Assembly: GCF_014841115.1 (NCBI RefSeq)
Contig: NZ_JACYTP010000004.1
Location: 124,001-188,000, forward strand
From: Photobacterium arenosum
GTDB taxonomy: Bacteria > Pseudomonadota > Gammaproteobacteria > Enterobacterales > Vibrionaceae
Length of the DNA stretch: 64,000 nt
Direction of reading: 5' to 3'
Part shown: piece after piece, positions 9,932 through 18,291 of the stretch
Position numbering within the stretch: position 1 is the first letter of the stretch
How the letters are laid out: each line of letters opens with the position of its first letter
Position numbers and translations under genes: made by a program
The notes under the pieces: model-generated
Databases searched by the model: none
Told to the model about the DNA's origin: nothing
The model's input: only the letters and a program-made list of their open reading frames with translations

Positions 9932-11001
9932 TGTTTAAAATTCTCGACTGGTACATTGGCCGTACCATTATTGCCACTTCTGCTCTGACGCTGTCGACCC
10001 TGGTGGGTCTGTCAGCCATCATCAAATACGTGGAACAGCTGCGTAAAGTGGGCGACGGGACGTACGATTTATGGAAAGCATTACTCTTTGTGCTGCTCAG
10101 CGCACCACGTGATATCGAAATGTTCTTCCCAATGGCTGTATTGCTGGGAGCGCTGATAGGTCTGGGCACACTGGCGTCCAGTTCAGAGCTGGTGGTTATG
10201 CAGGCGGCAGGCTTCTCTAAGCTGGATATCGGCCTGTCGGTGCTGAAAACCGCTGTGCCACTGATGTTGCTGGTGATGGTGCTGGGGCAGTGGGGAGCCC
10301 CGGAAGCGCAGAAAGCAGCGCGGGAATTACGTGCGATCTGGACTTCTGGCGGTAATGTGTTTTCGGTACAGCGCGGGGTCTGGGCCAAAGATGATAACGA
10401 CTTTATTTACATTGGCCGAATTCATGAACAAACCAATCTTAACGCGATAAACATCTGGGAATTTGATGAAAAAGACGCGCTGAAAGACAGTTTGTTTGCC
10501 CGCTCTGCGACTTTTCTCGACGGAAAAGGCTGGGAGCTGAAAGATGTCACTGTGACCCACATTGGCGAAGAAAAGCAGGAAAATACCCATTTCGACACCA
10601 AAATCTGGCAGACCAGTCTGACCCCGGATAAGCTGGCCGTGGTCACAGTCAAGCCGGAAGAACTGGCACTTTCAGGTGTATACGATTATGTGCAGTATTT
10701 AAAAGACACCAAGCAGGATGCCTCCCGCTATGAGCTGGCATTCTGGCGTAAAGCCCTGCAGCCGTTCTCAATAGCCGTCATGATGCTGCTGGCTCTGTCT
10801 TTCGTTTTCGGGCCGTTACGTTCCGTAACTATGGGTGCACGGGTACTGTCCGGGGTGATCTTCGGGTTTGCTTTCTACATTTCTAATGAAGTGTTCGGCC
10901 CGCTGAGTATGGTGTACCGTTTGCACCCTGTTATAGGTGCGTTGGGGCCAAGTCTGGTTTTCCTCTTTATTACCCTCTATCTGCTCCGACGCAAACTCTG
11001 A
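9931..11001 (+). CDS. lptG: LPS export ABC transporter permease LptG
   Basis: A 356-residue partner of LptF with the same plan of three helices, a periplasmic domain and three helices. MFKILDWYIGRTIIATSALTL and SSELVVMQAAGFSKLDIG (coupling helix) are typical of LptG. It is translationally coupled to lptF. As usual, lptB lies elsewhere (not in this window). An intrinsic terminator follows 33 bases after the stop. Confidence 0.96.
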   Translation: MFKILDWYIGRTIIATSALTLSTLVGLSAIIKYVEQLRKVGDGTYDLWKALLFVLLSAPRDIEMFFPMAVLLGALIGLGTLASSSELVVMQAAGFSKLDIGLSVLKTAVPLMLLVMVLGQWGAPEAQKAARELRAIWTSGGNVFSVQRGVWAKDDNDFIYIGRIHEQTNLNAINIWEFDEKDALKDSLFARSATFLDGKGWELKDVTVTHIGEEKQENTHFDTKIWQTSLTPDKLAVVTVKPEELALSGVYDYVQYLKDTKQDASRYELAFWRKALQPFSIAVMMLLALSFVFGPLRSVTMGARVLSGVIFGFAFYISNEVFGPLSMVYRLHPVIGALGPSLVFLFITLYLLRRKL

Positions 11002-11034
11002 GTCTGATGACAGGCTCCGATGACAGATAGACAA

Positions 11035-11059
11035 AAGGCGCCGTTCAGGCGCCTTTTTT
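11035..11059. terminator. Intrinsic terminator after lptG
   Basis: Arms AAGGCGCC (11035-11042) and GGCGCCTT (11048-11055) enclose a 5-base loop and are followed by T6. A-rich DNA on the other side makes it usable for the converging RDD gene too. Confidence 0.88.
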
Positions 11060-11077
11060 GTACGTTCGATCTGCCGA

Positions 11078-11572
11078 TCAGTTGGGTTTTGGCAGCAGCA
11101 CCATTTCACATTCTGCCATTAAATCCTGCAGCGATTGTTTGGTGTGGCTGAAAGGCACCAGCAAATTGCCCAGGCCAAAGGCCGATGTCGCCATGCGGAT
11201 AAGGGCTTGGGTAAAACGGATATTTGAACCATCGGCATTTTGAATTCGCAGCTTCCAGGCGCGCATTCCCAGTGTCTGGCCAGCCTTGCACCAGAAATAG
11301 CCAAAGAAGGCGACTATGGTGGCACCCAGATACACAGAGTATATCGGCGCAGCAACCGGATGCCGGGTGAGATATTCACTGGCATCAGCATAGTTGCCCA
11401 GGCTCAGTGCGCCGCTGCTGAGCAGCAGAGCAATAATGGCCATGGCAAGACCGCCTGCCAGCATCAGTACCGCTGCGACGACCAGAGCGTCATAAATCCA
11501 GGCCCCGATCCGGCGAAATAGCCCCGGATATTGTTTGGTTTGCGTCATGTCCTTTTTCACTGTTGTTGTCAT
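11078..11572 (-). CDS. RDD-family membrane protein
   Basis: A 164-residue protein. YPGLFRRIGAWIYDALVV is the RDD-type first helix, and TLGMRAWKLRIQNADG is the conserved segment between the second and third helices. Four hydrophobic segments can be traced. The frame stays open upstream to about 11773, but ATG 11572 has a GGTGG-type ribosome site and gives the family length. The next ATG at 11548 lies too close to its purine stretch. RDD proteins are inner-membrane proteins of mostly unknown function, and some act in Na+/H+ exchange. The position next to lptG is common in vibrios, but no functional link is shown. Confidence 0.82.
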   Translation of the reverse strand: MTTTVKKDMTQTKQYPGLFRRIGAWIYDALVVAAVLMLAGGLAMAIIALLLSSGALSLGNYADASEYLTRHPVAAPIYSVYLGATIVAFFGYFWCKAGQTLGMRAWKLRIQNADGSNIRFTQALIRMATSAFGLGNLLVPFSHTKQSLQDLMAECEMVLLPKPN

Positions 11573-11788
11573 GGTTCCACCAGAAAGAGTAAAGAGGGCA
11601 GGCAAACCTACCTGCCCTAAAAAAACTGCGGCACAGTGTAGCAATAGTTCCGGGCTCAGGGTACTCAAGTCGCGAGTTACCGTGCCATTGCACCTCATAG
11701 TGTCGACTGGATTGGTAACATTATGCATGGGAAAAAGCCGCAGTGATGAAAAATACAGCAAACGGTGTATCACTCTTCATAAAGTTGC

Positions 11789-11816
11789 TTGCACATCAAC
11801 ACCGTATACGTATAAT
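11789..11816 (+). promoter_or_regulatory. Sigma-70 promoter of tRNA-Leu
   Basis: The -35 box TTGCAC (11789-11794), a 16-base spacer and a perfect -10 box TATAAT (11811-11816) end 10 bases before the mature tRNA. A GC-rich discriminator follows, as in stable RNA promoters. Confidence 0.8.
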
Positions 11817-11826
11817 GACCGCCATT

Positions 11827-11913
11827 GCCCGGGTGGCGAAATTGGTAGACGCAGCGGATTCAAAATCCGCCGGTGGTAACACTGTGCCGGTTCAAGTCCG
11901 GCCCCGGGCACCA
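11827..11913 (+). tRNA. tRNA-Leu (CAA anticodon)
   Basis: An 87-base gene with encoded CCA. The acceptor stem pairs GCCCGGG (11827-11833) with CCCGGGC (11903-11909). The anticodon stem is GCGGA/TCCGC, with loop TTCAAAA and anticodon CAA at 11861-11863, reading UUG. A long variable arm (class II) and the T-loop GGTTCAAGTCC are present. It stands alone, with its own promoter and a downstream hairpin. Confidence 0.97.
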
Positions 11914-11920
11914 ACTTCAA

Positions 11921-11957
11921 CGACAAAGCCTCGACGAAAGTCGGGGCTTTGTCGTTT
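11921..11957 (+). terminator. Terminator after tRNA-Leu
   Basis: A 15-base stem, CGACAAAGCC TCGAC at 11921-11935 against 11940-11954 with one mismatch, encloses a GAAA tetraloop. The T-run is short (TTT). Confidence 0.75.
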
Positions 11958-12067
11958 CTGCCGCTCAAAAACTTACGCTCGCTTTTTTCTTGTCATCAAC
12001 CTGCGAGAGGCGAGCTTAAGCCTTTTTATCCTCATTCAATTGTGCATGAAAATGTCAGTGGCGGGAT

Positions 12068-12667
12068 TTAGTGTACAGAGCCATACCTTGCCACAAACAT
12101 CTTCACTGTTTCTTCGATCACGCTTTGCTCGTCGGCATTCTCTAGTGCGCTGAACCCATAGAGTTTCGGGTAAAACGTAAAGGCTTTCAGCTGGTAGACA
12201 AACTGCCGCGCTGCGAAGTCGCAATCTTCCACCATCAGCACACCGGCTGAATTGGCATCCTGTAAAAATTGCACCAGCGCAGCCATACAGCCGATGTCTG
12301 TATTATCAAGCGACTGCATCAGTTCGGGTTGCTGCAACATTTGCATAAAGGCAATTTTGGCGATGCGTAACAGCTGCGGTGAGGTCAGTAGGGCGACCTC
12401 CTGCCCGGCAATTTCTGTCAGCTGCTCTGCAATGTCCCGACTGGCATCAAAGGGTTTGTCCACTCCCTGGCTCAACTGCTCAAACATGCGTGCCAGGATA
12501 GCTTCAAACAGTACCTGCTTGGTGGCGAAGTGGTTATACACGGTGCGCTTTGAGACGCCGGCCTCACTAGAGACCTGATCCATACTTGTCTGTTCGACTC
12601 CCTGCTGATGAAACAGGGTTTCAGCGGCGTCCAGAATCGCCAGCCTCTTTTTCTCTGATAACGTCAT
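12068..12667 (-). CDS. TetR-family transcriptional regulator
   Basis: A 199-residue protein. The N-terminal helix-turn-helix is clear: ILDAAETLFHQQGVEQTSMDQVSSEAGVSKRTVYNHFATKQVLF (given here as a family pattern over residues 8-51, key residues S36, R38, Y41, F44). The start at ATG 12667 is chosen because GAGGA stands 6 bases upstream; a GTG four codons earlier is also in frame. The C-terminal half is a TetR_C ligand domain. It diverges from a metallo-beta-lactamase-fold hydrolase across a 124-base region holding a palindrome, so it probably represses itself and that hydrolase. The inducer is unknown. Confidence 0.88.
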   Translation of the reverse strand: MTLSEKKRLAILDAAETLFHQQGVEQTSMDQVSSEAGVSKRTVYNHFATKQVLFEAILARMFEQLSQGVDKPFDASRDIAEQLTEIAGQEVALLTSPQLLRIAKIAFMQMLQQPELMQSLDNTDIGCMAALVQFLQDANSAGVLMVEDCDFAARQFVYQLKAFTFYPKLYGFSALENADEQSVIEETVKMFVARYGSVH

Positions 12668-12749
12668 GCCAGTCCTCACTATTCACCCCGGCATTGTAGC
12701 CAAACGCAAAAAAACTTGCACTACAGAGTTTACTTTTCTTTGTTTGAGT

Positions 12750-12773
12750 GTAAAACTACACCGTATAGTTTAC
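12750..12773. promoter_or_regulatory. Putative TetR operator in divergent promoter region
   Basis: The inverted repeat GTAAAACTA ... TAGTTTAC (12750-12773) lies between the divergent TetR and hydrolase genes. A second half-site, AGTTTAC, is at 12727-12733. Size and place fit a TetR dimer site. Confidence 0.55.
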
Positions 12774-12791
12774 TTCATTGGGTGGGGAAAC

Positions 12792-13880
12792 ATGCGTATC
12801 TGTCGATGGGCATTAACCTGTGCCGTGGGTATAGCAGTCGGAGTGATGATCGTGAATAACAACTTATCTGCCGAGATGACGGAAACCGCCGCTCAGTCTG
12901 AGCGCTTTTATGAAGGGACCTTTCATAATGCCGAACACCGCGAGCAGCCGGGCTTGATGAAGACACTGGGTATCCTGACTCGCTATATCACAGAGAAGCG
13001 GGTGGATGTATCGCCCAGCAGTGCAGTACCTGTCCAGGCGTTGAGCAGAGGGCAGTTGGATGCGCTGAGCACAGATGCCATTCATGTCGTTAAATTAGGC
13101 CACTCTTCCATCTTACTCAAAGTGAAGAGTGAGTACTGGCTGCTTGATCCTGTGTTTTCTGAGCGCGCCTCGCCTTTTTCTTTTTTAGGGCCTAAGCGCT
13201 TTCATCCTGCGCCTATCAGCATAGATGCATTGCCGCCTATAGATAAAGTGCTGATTTCTCATAATCATTATGACCATTTAGATAAAGCGGCGATAAAACA
13301 ACTGGCCGCGAAAACCTCGCAGTTTCTGGTGCCTCTGGGGGTGGAAGGTGATTTGAAAGACTGGGGCGTTGATGAAGCGAAAATCCTGACATTTGGCTGG
13401 TGGCAGGAACACCAGAGCAGGGATGCCATGATAGCGTTTACGCCGACCCAGCATTTTTCAGGACGCGGACTGACGGACGCGAATCAGACCTTATGGGGAT
13501 CATGGGTGATCAAAACGGAGGACACCGGTTTGTATTTCAGTGGCGATTCCGGTTATTTCGACGGTTTTAAGGCCATCGGGCACAAATACGGCCCTTTTGA
13601 TCTGACTATGATCGAAACCGGCGCTTATGATAAAGACTGGGCCAGCGTGCATATGACGCCGGAAGAATCGGCACAGGCCCACCTGGACTTACAGGGCAAC
13701 ATCATGATGCCCATCCACAACGGGACTTTTGATCTGGCGTTTCATGCCTGGTACGAACCGTTGGAACGTATCCGCTCGGTCTCCAAAGAGCGCGGTATCA
13801 CTCTCACAACCCCTGTATTTGGCCAGCCAATGGCGCTGACACAACTTCCTGTCACCACAGCCTGGTGGCGGGAGATCTGA
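12792..13880 (+). CDS. MBL-fold metallo-hydrolase, membrane-anchored or exported
   Basis: A 362-residue protein. The hydrophobic N-terminus (CRWALTCAVGIAVGVMIV) looks like a signal anchor. The metal motif HNHYDHLD at about residue 157 is the HxHxDH of the metallo-beta-lactamase fold. FSGDSGYFDGF supplies the bridging Asp, and the late His is in MPIHNGTFDLAFH. The overall plan matches the UlaG / NAPE-phospholipase-D-like branch (C-terminal HAWYEPLERI). The start at 12792 is preferred, since GGTGGGG stands just before it. Control by the divergent TetR protein is likely. The substrate is unknown; lipid phosphodiester or lactone hydrolysis are family possibilities. Confidence 0.85.
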   Translation: MRICRWALTCAVGIAVGVMIVNNNLSAEMTETAAQSERFYEGTFHNAEHREQPGLMKTLGILTRYITEKRVDVSPSSAVPVQALSRGQLDALSTDAIHVVKLGHSSILLKVKSEYWLLDPVFSERASPFSFLGPKRFHPAPISIDALPPIDKVLISHNHYDHLDKAAIKQLAAKTSQFLVPLGVEGDLKDWGVDEAKILTFGWWQEHQSRDAMIAFTPTQHFSGRGLTDANQTLWGSWVIKTEDTGLYFSGDSGYFDGFKAIGHKYGPFDLTMIETGAYDKDWASVHMTPEESAQAHLDLQGNIMMPIHNGTFDLAFHAWYEPLERIRSVSKERGITLTTPVFGQPMALTQLPVTTAWWREI

Positions 13881-13908
13881 GCCGTCAGAATTGAGCCCCG
13901 GATATAAT

Positions 13909-13940
13909 GAAGCCCCTGCTTGTAAGAGCCGGGGCTTTTT
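13909..13940 (+). terminator. Intrinsic terminator after MBL hydrolase
   Basis: Arms AAGCCCC-T-GCTT and GAGC-C-GGGGCTT pair with a GTAA loop and are followed by T5. Confidence 0.8.
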
Positions 13941-13994
13941 ACTTCATTGCAGGCCATTAACCTGTAGCGTTGGGGAAGAAATAAATACTGCATC

Positions 13995-14341
13995 TTGCTG
14001 ATAAATGAATTGATTAGAGCGCTACAGTGCGCAAAATCTGAATCTCAGAAGGCATATTTATACAGATATCAGAGCCGGGCAGAAGAAAGCACACGCTTAA
14101 AATCTATGAAAAAGGCCCGATACTACCTTGCTGGTTTATTCCTGTCGCAGAGGAGAAGGGGTTTAACCTCGATATTGGCAACTGGGTGCTGAGGCAGGCA
14201 GTGTCAGATATTCATAGATTAAATGGCGAGCTGGGCACACAGCTGGCAGTGCCTATCAATATTTCCAGACGTCAGTTACAGGCTGAACATCTATATTCCT
14301 TGACTGATTATGATGACGAACACTCTGCAGGTCTCATTTAA
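13995..14341 (+). pseudogene. Remnant of an EAL-domain (c-di-GMP phosphodiesterase) gene
   Basis: Two frames together spell part of an EAL domain. The first frame (13995-14097) gives ELIRALQ..., then LYRYQSRAEE, like the start of the domain up to the EAL motif. A shift near 14100 moves to the frame that gives GPILPCWFIPVAEEKGF, DIGNWVLRQA and VPINISRRQLQ, and ends at the stop at 14339-14341. FIPVAEE, GxWVLRQA and NISxRQLQ are landmark segments of the family. The GGDEF half, the catalytic EAL motif in intact form and the C-terminal two thirds are missing, so it cannot be active. It borders the lower-GC aspT-aspD stretch and may mark a past rearrangement there. Confidence 0.75.
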
Positions 14342-14686
14342 ATGACAAATTTAATATTTATATTCACTCATTTTGTACAGGTAAATTAACCAGAGGAAAA
14401 ACTTCACATAGAGCATGTTTTATAAATATCAAATATTTATTTCGACATGTTTCACACTTTAACTTAATCCTTTTCTTTAGTGTGAGTGTTATTTTATTTT
14501 CGTTTTTATTCCCTTTAAAAACAATACGATATGTGTGTTTTTGCTGTGCGGGTGAAGCGGTTTCATTATCAGGTTTTCTTGACGAATATGTACTCGGGTA
14601 TACACTCAATGAGTTCCCTGATTGAGCGATGGTTTTGTATTTAGCTTGGGAGCGAAATACGAAAGGATGTTTAATTGGAGTAAAAG
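14342..14686. other. AT-rich intergenic region upstream of aspT
   Basis: 345 bases without a convincing gene. An 81-codon minus-strand frame (14364-14609) has no recognisable domain and an AT-driven composition (many K, N and I). A short inverted repeat, CTCAAT ... ATTGAG (14605-14626), lies 60 bases before aspT and could be a regulator site. The aspT ribosome site GGAG is at about 14674. Confidence 0.5.
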
Positions 14687-16396
14687 ATGGACTTAATTCA
14701 CAATCTCTTCACCTCAACACCTCTTATTGCTTTATTTGTTACACTCGCTCTTGGTTATCTTGTTGGGAAAATATCAATAGGAAAGTTTGTATTAGGCGGC
14801 GTTGCTGGCACGCTTCTTATGGGGGTTCTGGTTGGTCAGTTTGGTGTCGAAATCGATGGCGATGTGAAAAGTGTTTTCTTTGCTTTATTCATTTATGCCG
14901 TGGGATTTCAGGGGGGACCACAATTTTTCAAAGCAATCAACTTTCGTACGGTCAATATATTGCTTTCTGCAGTAGTCATGACTTTAAGCGGATTGCTCGT
15001 TGTGCTCTGTACCGCGTGGCTATTTGATTTAGATCGTGGAACAGCGGCTGGCCTGGCTGCTGGCGGACTCACACAATCAGCCATTATTGGTACTGCCGGT
15101 GATGCAATAGCTAAGCTTCCTGGTATTTCTTCAGATGTTGTTCATACAATGCAAACCAATGTTGCTGTTGGGTATGCAGTCACATATATTTTTGGCTCTC
15201 TTGGACCTATTTTGATGGTTTCTATTATTCCGGCCATTATGGGATGGAATATTCGTCAGGAGGCACTGAAGTTAGCTGAAAAACAAAGCTCAGGAAAACC
15301 TGAGTTAGAACCTGGTCAGTTCAATGCATTAACGTTTTTGGTGTCGAGGGCCTATAAAGTGACGCCTGAGTCGTCCGTTTACGGTAGGACGATCTCTGAT
15401 ATTAATAACGATTTGCTAGATACAGCGATAGAGTTGGTTGAACGCGATGGGGAAACAATCAATCTGGATCAACTGAAAACGCTTAATGAAGGCGATATCG
15501 TCACTGTGACTGGACGACGTGATGCTATTAGCTCAGAGCAGCTTACATTTGGTCAAGAAATCAGCCTACCTGCCGATCAGGTTTTGGTCGAGGAAGACAG
15601 AGAACTTATTATTCAAGACCCAAGCTTAATCGGAAAAACGCTGCAGGAAATTAAACAAAATATCAATCGTGATGAATATCGTGGTGTCTACATTACTCAT
15701 TATAAACGGGGTGGAGAAGCTGTTGAAATTACACCTGACTTGATAGTGAGAAAAAATGATGTGATCCAGCTCACTGGGGCACCCAAAGATATTAACCGTA
15801 TTGAAAGTCGTATCGGTCGCCGTTTGGGGTCTGCATTTGTCACTGATTTTGTACTATTTGGTTCCGGTATGGTGCTTGGATTTCTTATCGGAATGATCCA
15901 CTTTAAAATTGCAGGTATTCCCGTCACTATTGGATCGGGTGCCGGTTGTCTTGTCTCTGGGCTTATTGTTGGGTGGCTTCACAGTCGTCGCCCCAGTAAT
16001 GCCTCTTTCCCGCTAGGAGCGTCAAATTTTGTTCGTGATATTGGCCTTGCTATATTTGTTGGAATTGTCGGTTTGGAGGCTGGTCCTCAGGCAGTAGAAA
16101 CCATCAAGGAACATGGTATGGCACTGCTGTTCATGGGGGTCGGGGTTACCATTATTCCGCAGATTATCGGATTTTTGATTTCTTACTATATTTTGAGAAT
16201 TAAAAATCCGGTTGAAGTGTTGGGTTGTCTAACGGGCGGACGAAGTGCAAATCCAGGTTTTGCTGCATTGCTTGAAAAAACAGAAAATGCGACTCCTGTT
16301 TTTACCTTCACTGTTACCTATGCTGTCGCCAATGTGCTTTTAACACTTTGGGGGCCGATTATTGTCGGTGTTATATCCGTAAATGCAGGTATGTGA
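14687..16396 (+). CDS. aspT: Aspartate-alanine antiporter
   Basis: A 569-residue inner-membrane carrier of the AAE (aspartate:alanine exchanger) family. Two membrane blocks (residues about 1-185 and 385-569) flank a central soluble part with two TrkA_C/RCK_C domains. GGLTQSAIIGTAGDA and the C-terminal GGRSANPGF (the paired family motifs) are visible. It exchanges aspartate for alanine. With cytoplasmic decarboxylation this generates a proton motive force and consumes a proton. It lies 57 bases before aspD, and base composition is lower in GC than the flanking genes. The start is supported by GGAG 9 bases upstream. Confidence 0.93.
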   Translation: MDLIHNLFTSTPLIALFVTLALGYLVGKISIGKFVLGGVAGTLLMGVLVGQFGVEIDGDVKSVFFALFIYAVGFQGGPQFFKAINFRTVNILLSAVVMTLSGLLVVLCTAWLFDLDRGTAAGLAAGGLTQSAIIGTAGDAIAKLPGISSDVVHTMQTNVAVGYAVTYIFGSLGPILMVSIIPAIMGWNIRQEALKLAEKQSSGKPELEPGQFNALTFLVSRAYKVTPESSVYGRTISDINNDLLDTAIELVERDGETINLDQLKTLNEGDIVTVTGRRDAISSEQLTFGQEISLPADQVLVEEDRELIIQDPSLIGKTLQEIKQNINRDEYRGVYITHYKRGGEAVEITPDLIVRKNDVIQLTGAPKDINRIESRIGRRLGSAFVTDFVLFGSGMVLGFLIGMIHFKIAGIPVTIGSGAGCLVSGLIVGWLHSRRPSNASFPLGASNFVRDIGLAIFVGIVGLEAGPQAVETIKEHGMALLFMGVGVTIIPQIIGFLISYYILRIKNPVEVLGCLTGGRSANPGFAALLEKTENATPVFTFTVTYAVANVLLTLWGPIIVGVISVNAGM

Positions 16397-16453
16397 TGTT
16401 TATTTGATAGTGATTAATACACCTGATCAATGCATTGAAAAAGGAAAAGTATC

Positions 16454-18046
16454 ATGACTGATAACAACATTTCACAGTTCGAAAACTTAAGTCCATTTGA
16501 GTTAAAAGACAAGCTTATTGATGCGGCAAAGTCTGTTCCTGATCGCCTGCTTCTTGATGCAGGGCGTGGTAATCCCAATTTTCTAGCGACACTTCCCCGT
16601 AGGGCTTTTCTGCGATTAGGAGATTTTGCCATAGAAGAGGCTGAGCGAGCTTATTCGTATCTGGATGCGGGCTTTGGTGGTATCCCTAATGGGCAAGGAA
16701 TGGTGGAACGCTTTGATACATTTGCGCGTGATAACAGTAACACGGTAGGTATCAGTTTCCTGCAACGGGCCATGAGCTATGCACAAGATCGATTGGGTAT
16801 TAATAAACAAGACTTTTTACATGAATTCGTATTAGCTTTTCTGGGGTGTAATTATCCTGTACCTCCTCGGATGCTGACGCATGCCGAAACAATAGTGAAA
16901 GAATATATCTGTCGCGAAATGTATGGCTCAATGCCGCTGTCTCAGGATTTTGACCTGTTTGCCACGGAAGGGGGGACGGCATCTATGACATACTCCTTCC
17001 ATACATTATTTACGAATGGCTTATTGGCAAAAGGCGATAAAATCGCACTGATGACGCCAATATTCACCCCTTATCTAGAAATTCCTGAACTAGAAGAATA
17101 TGAACTTGACGTTGTTGAAGTTCGCCTAAATGAAGAAACCTGGCAATTAGATGACAGCGAAGTTGACAAACTGGCAGATCCTGCTATTAAACTTCTGTGT
17201 GTCGTGAATCCGGCTAACCCTGCTTCAGTCCGACTATCAAATGAGTCTCTGGACAAAATTGCACGTTTAGTTGAAAACAAAAGACAGGATCTGTTTATTA
17301 TTACAGACGATGTGTATGGCACTTTTTCCGATGACTTTATCTCATTGTTTGCTAAATGCTCATATAACACTATGTGCGTTTATTCGTTTTCAAAATATTT
17401 TGGCGCGACTGGATGGCGACTGGGTACCACTGCGATTCATCATAAAAATGTATTTGATGATGCGATTCAATCTTTACCTGAGAGTAAGCTAAAGTCTTTG
17501 GATCAACGTTATCAAACACTCCTTCCTAATCCAAGAGAGCTTCGTTTTATTGATCGTATGGTTGCCGATAGCCGAAATGTAGCTCTTAACCATACGGCTG
17601 GGCTTTCATTGCCTCAACAAGTTCAAATGGCATTGTTTTCCCTATCATGCCTGATGGATTCTGCAGAGGTTTACAAATCAGCTTGTAAGCGAATTATTCG
17701 TGAACGCTATAATACGCTTTATAAAAATATTGGTGTGATACCTGAACATTCAGATGAAAGTGTCGACTACTATACCTTACTGGATTTGGATATTTTAGGT
17801 GTCAAAATGTATGGCCAGGAGTTTGTCGACTGGTTTAAAACTAACAATAAAGGTAAGGGATTTCTCTTCCGACTGGCAGAGCAAACTGGCGTGATTCTGC
17901 TACCCGGAAAAGGTTTTGATGTTATTCATGGTTCTGCTCGTGTTTCATTGGCTAACTTGACTCATTATGAGTATGAGTTGATTGGTCGTGAAACCCGGAA
18001 AGTTCTTGATGAATATTACACAGATTATTTAGAAAGCAAAAAGTAG
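16454..18046 (+). CDS. aspD: Aspartate 4-decarboxylase (bifunctional aspartate aminotransferase)
   Basis: A 530-residue PLP enzyme of the AspD family, a fold-type I aminotransferase relative longer than ordinary AspAT. It converts L-aspartate to L-alanine and CO2. The Schiff-base lysine is K314 in YSFSKYFGATGWRLG. The PLP-ring aspartate region is ITDDVYGTF (near 285), and CVVNPANPASVRLSN (near 249) is the conserved NPANP loop. AAGGA lies 10 bases before the ATG. It works with the aspT antiporter directly upstream and ends at a strong terminator, giving a two-gene unit. Low GC like aspT suggests joint acquisition. Confidence 0.95.
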   Translation: MTDNNISQFENLSPFELKDKLIDAAKSVPDRLLLDAGRGNPNFLATLPRRAFLRLGDFAIEEAERAYSYLDAGFGGIPNGQGMVERFDTFARDNSNTVGISFLQRAMSYAQDRLGINKQDFLHEFVLAFLGCNYPVPPRMLTHAETIVKEYICREMYGSMPLSQDFDLFATEGGTASMTYSFHTLFTNGLLAKGDKIALMTPIFTPYLEIPELEEYELDVVEVRLNEETWQLDDSEVDKLADPAIKLLCVVNPANPASVRLSNESLDKIARLVENKRQDLFIITDDVYGTFSDDFISLFAKCSYNTMCVYSFSKYFGATGWRLGTTAIHHKNVFDDAIQSLPESKLKSLDQRYQTLLPNPRELRFIDRMVADSRNVALNHTAGLSLPQQVQMALFSLSCLMDSAEVYKSACKRIIRERYNTLYKNIGVIPEHSDESVDYYTLLDLDILGVKMYGQEFVDWFKTNNKGKGFLFRLAEQTGVILLPGKGFDVIHGSARVSLANLTHYEYELIGRETRKVLDEYYTDYLESKK

Positions 18047-18113
18047 ATTTATACGATCTGTATAAACAATCTTCTGGACAGGATAGCGATTTCATCAATC
18101 TTGTTAGCGATAA

Positions 18114-18152
18114 AAAAGCAGCGAAAGATATCATATCTTTCGCTGCTTTTGT
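18114..18152 (+). terminator. Strong intrinsic terminator after aspD
   Basis: A 17-base perfect stem (18114-18130 with 18134-18150) around a 3-base loop. AAAAGCAGCGAAAGATA pairs fully, and the 3' arm ends in TTTT. Confidence 0.9.
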
Positions 18153-18291
18153 CTGATCACATCACTATAGACTCAATAATCTGCTTTACAACCTCACTGA
18201 CTATGGGCGAGACTTCTCCCTGTAAGTTTTATGGTCAATGTTTTGTGCTGTTTGCTACTGTGCAGGGCGCGATAATCTGCTAACAGGTTGA

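Noticed and set aside
14364-14609. 81-codon minus-strand frame before aspT
   Set aside because: AT-driven composition, no ribosome site I trust and no domain; treated as intergenic.
14629-15027. 132-codon plus-strand frame overlapping aspT start
   Set aside because: Out of frame with aspT over its conserved membrane segments.
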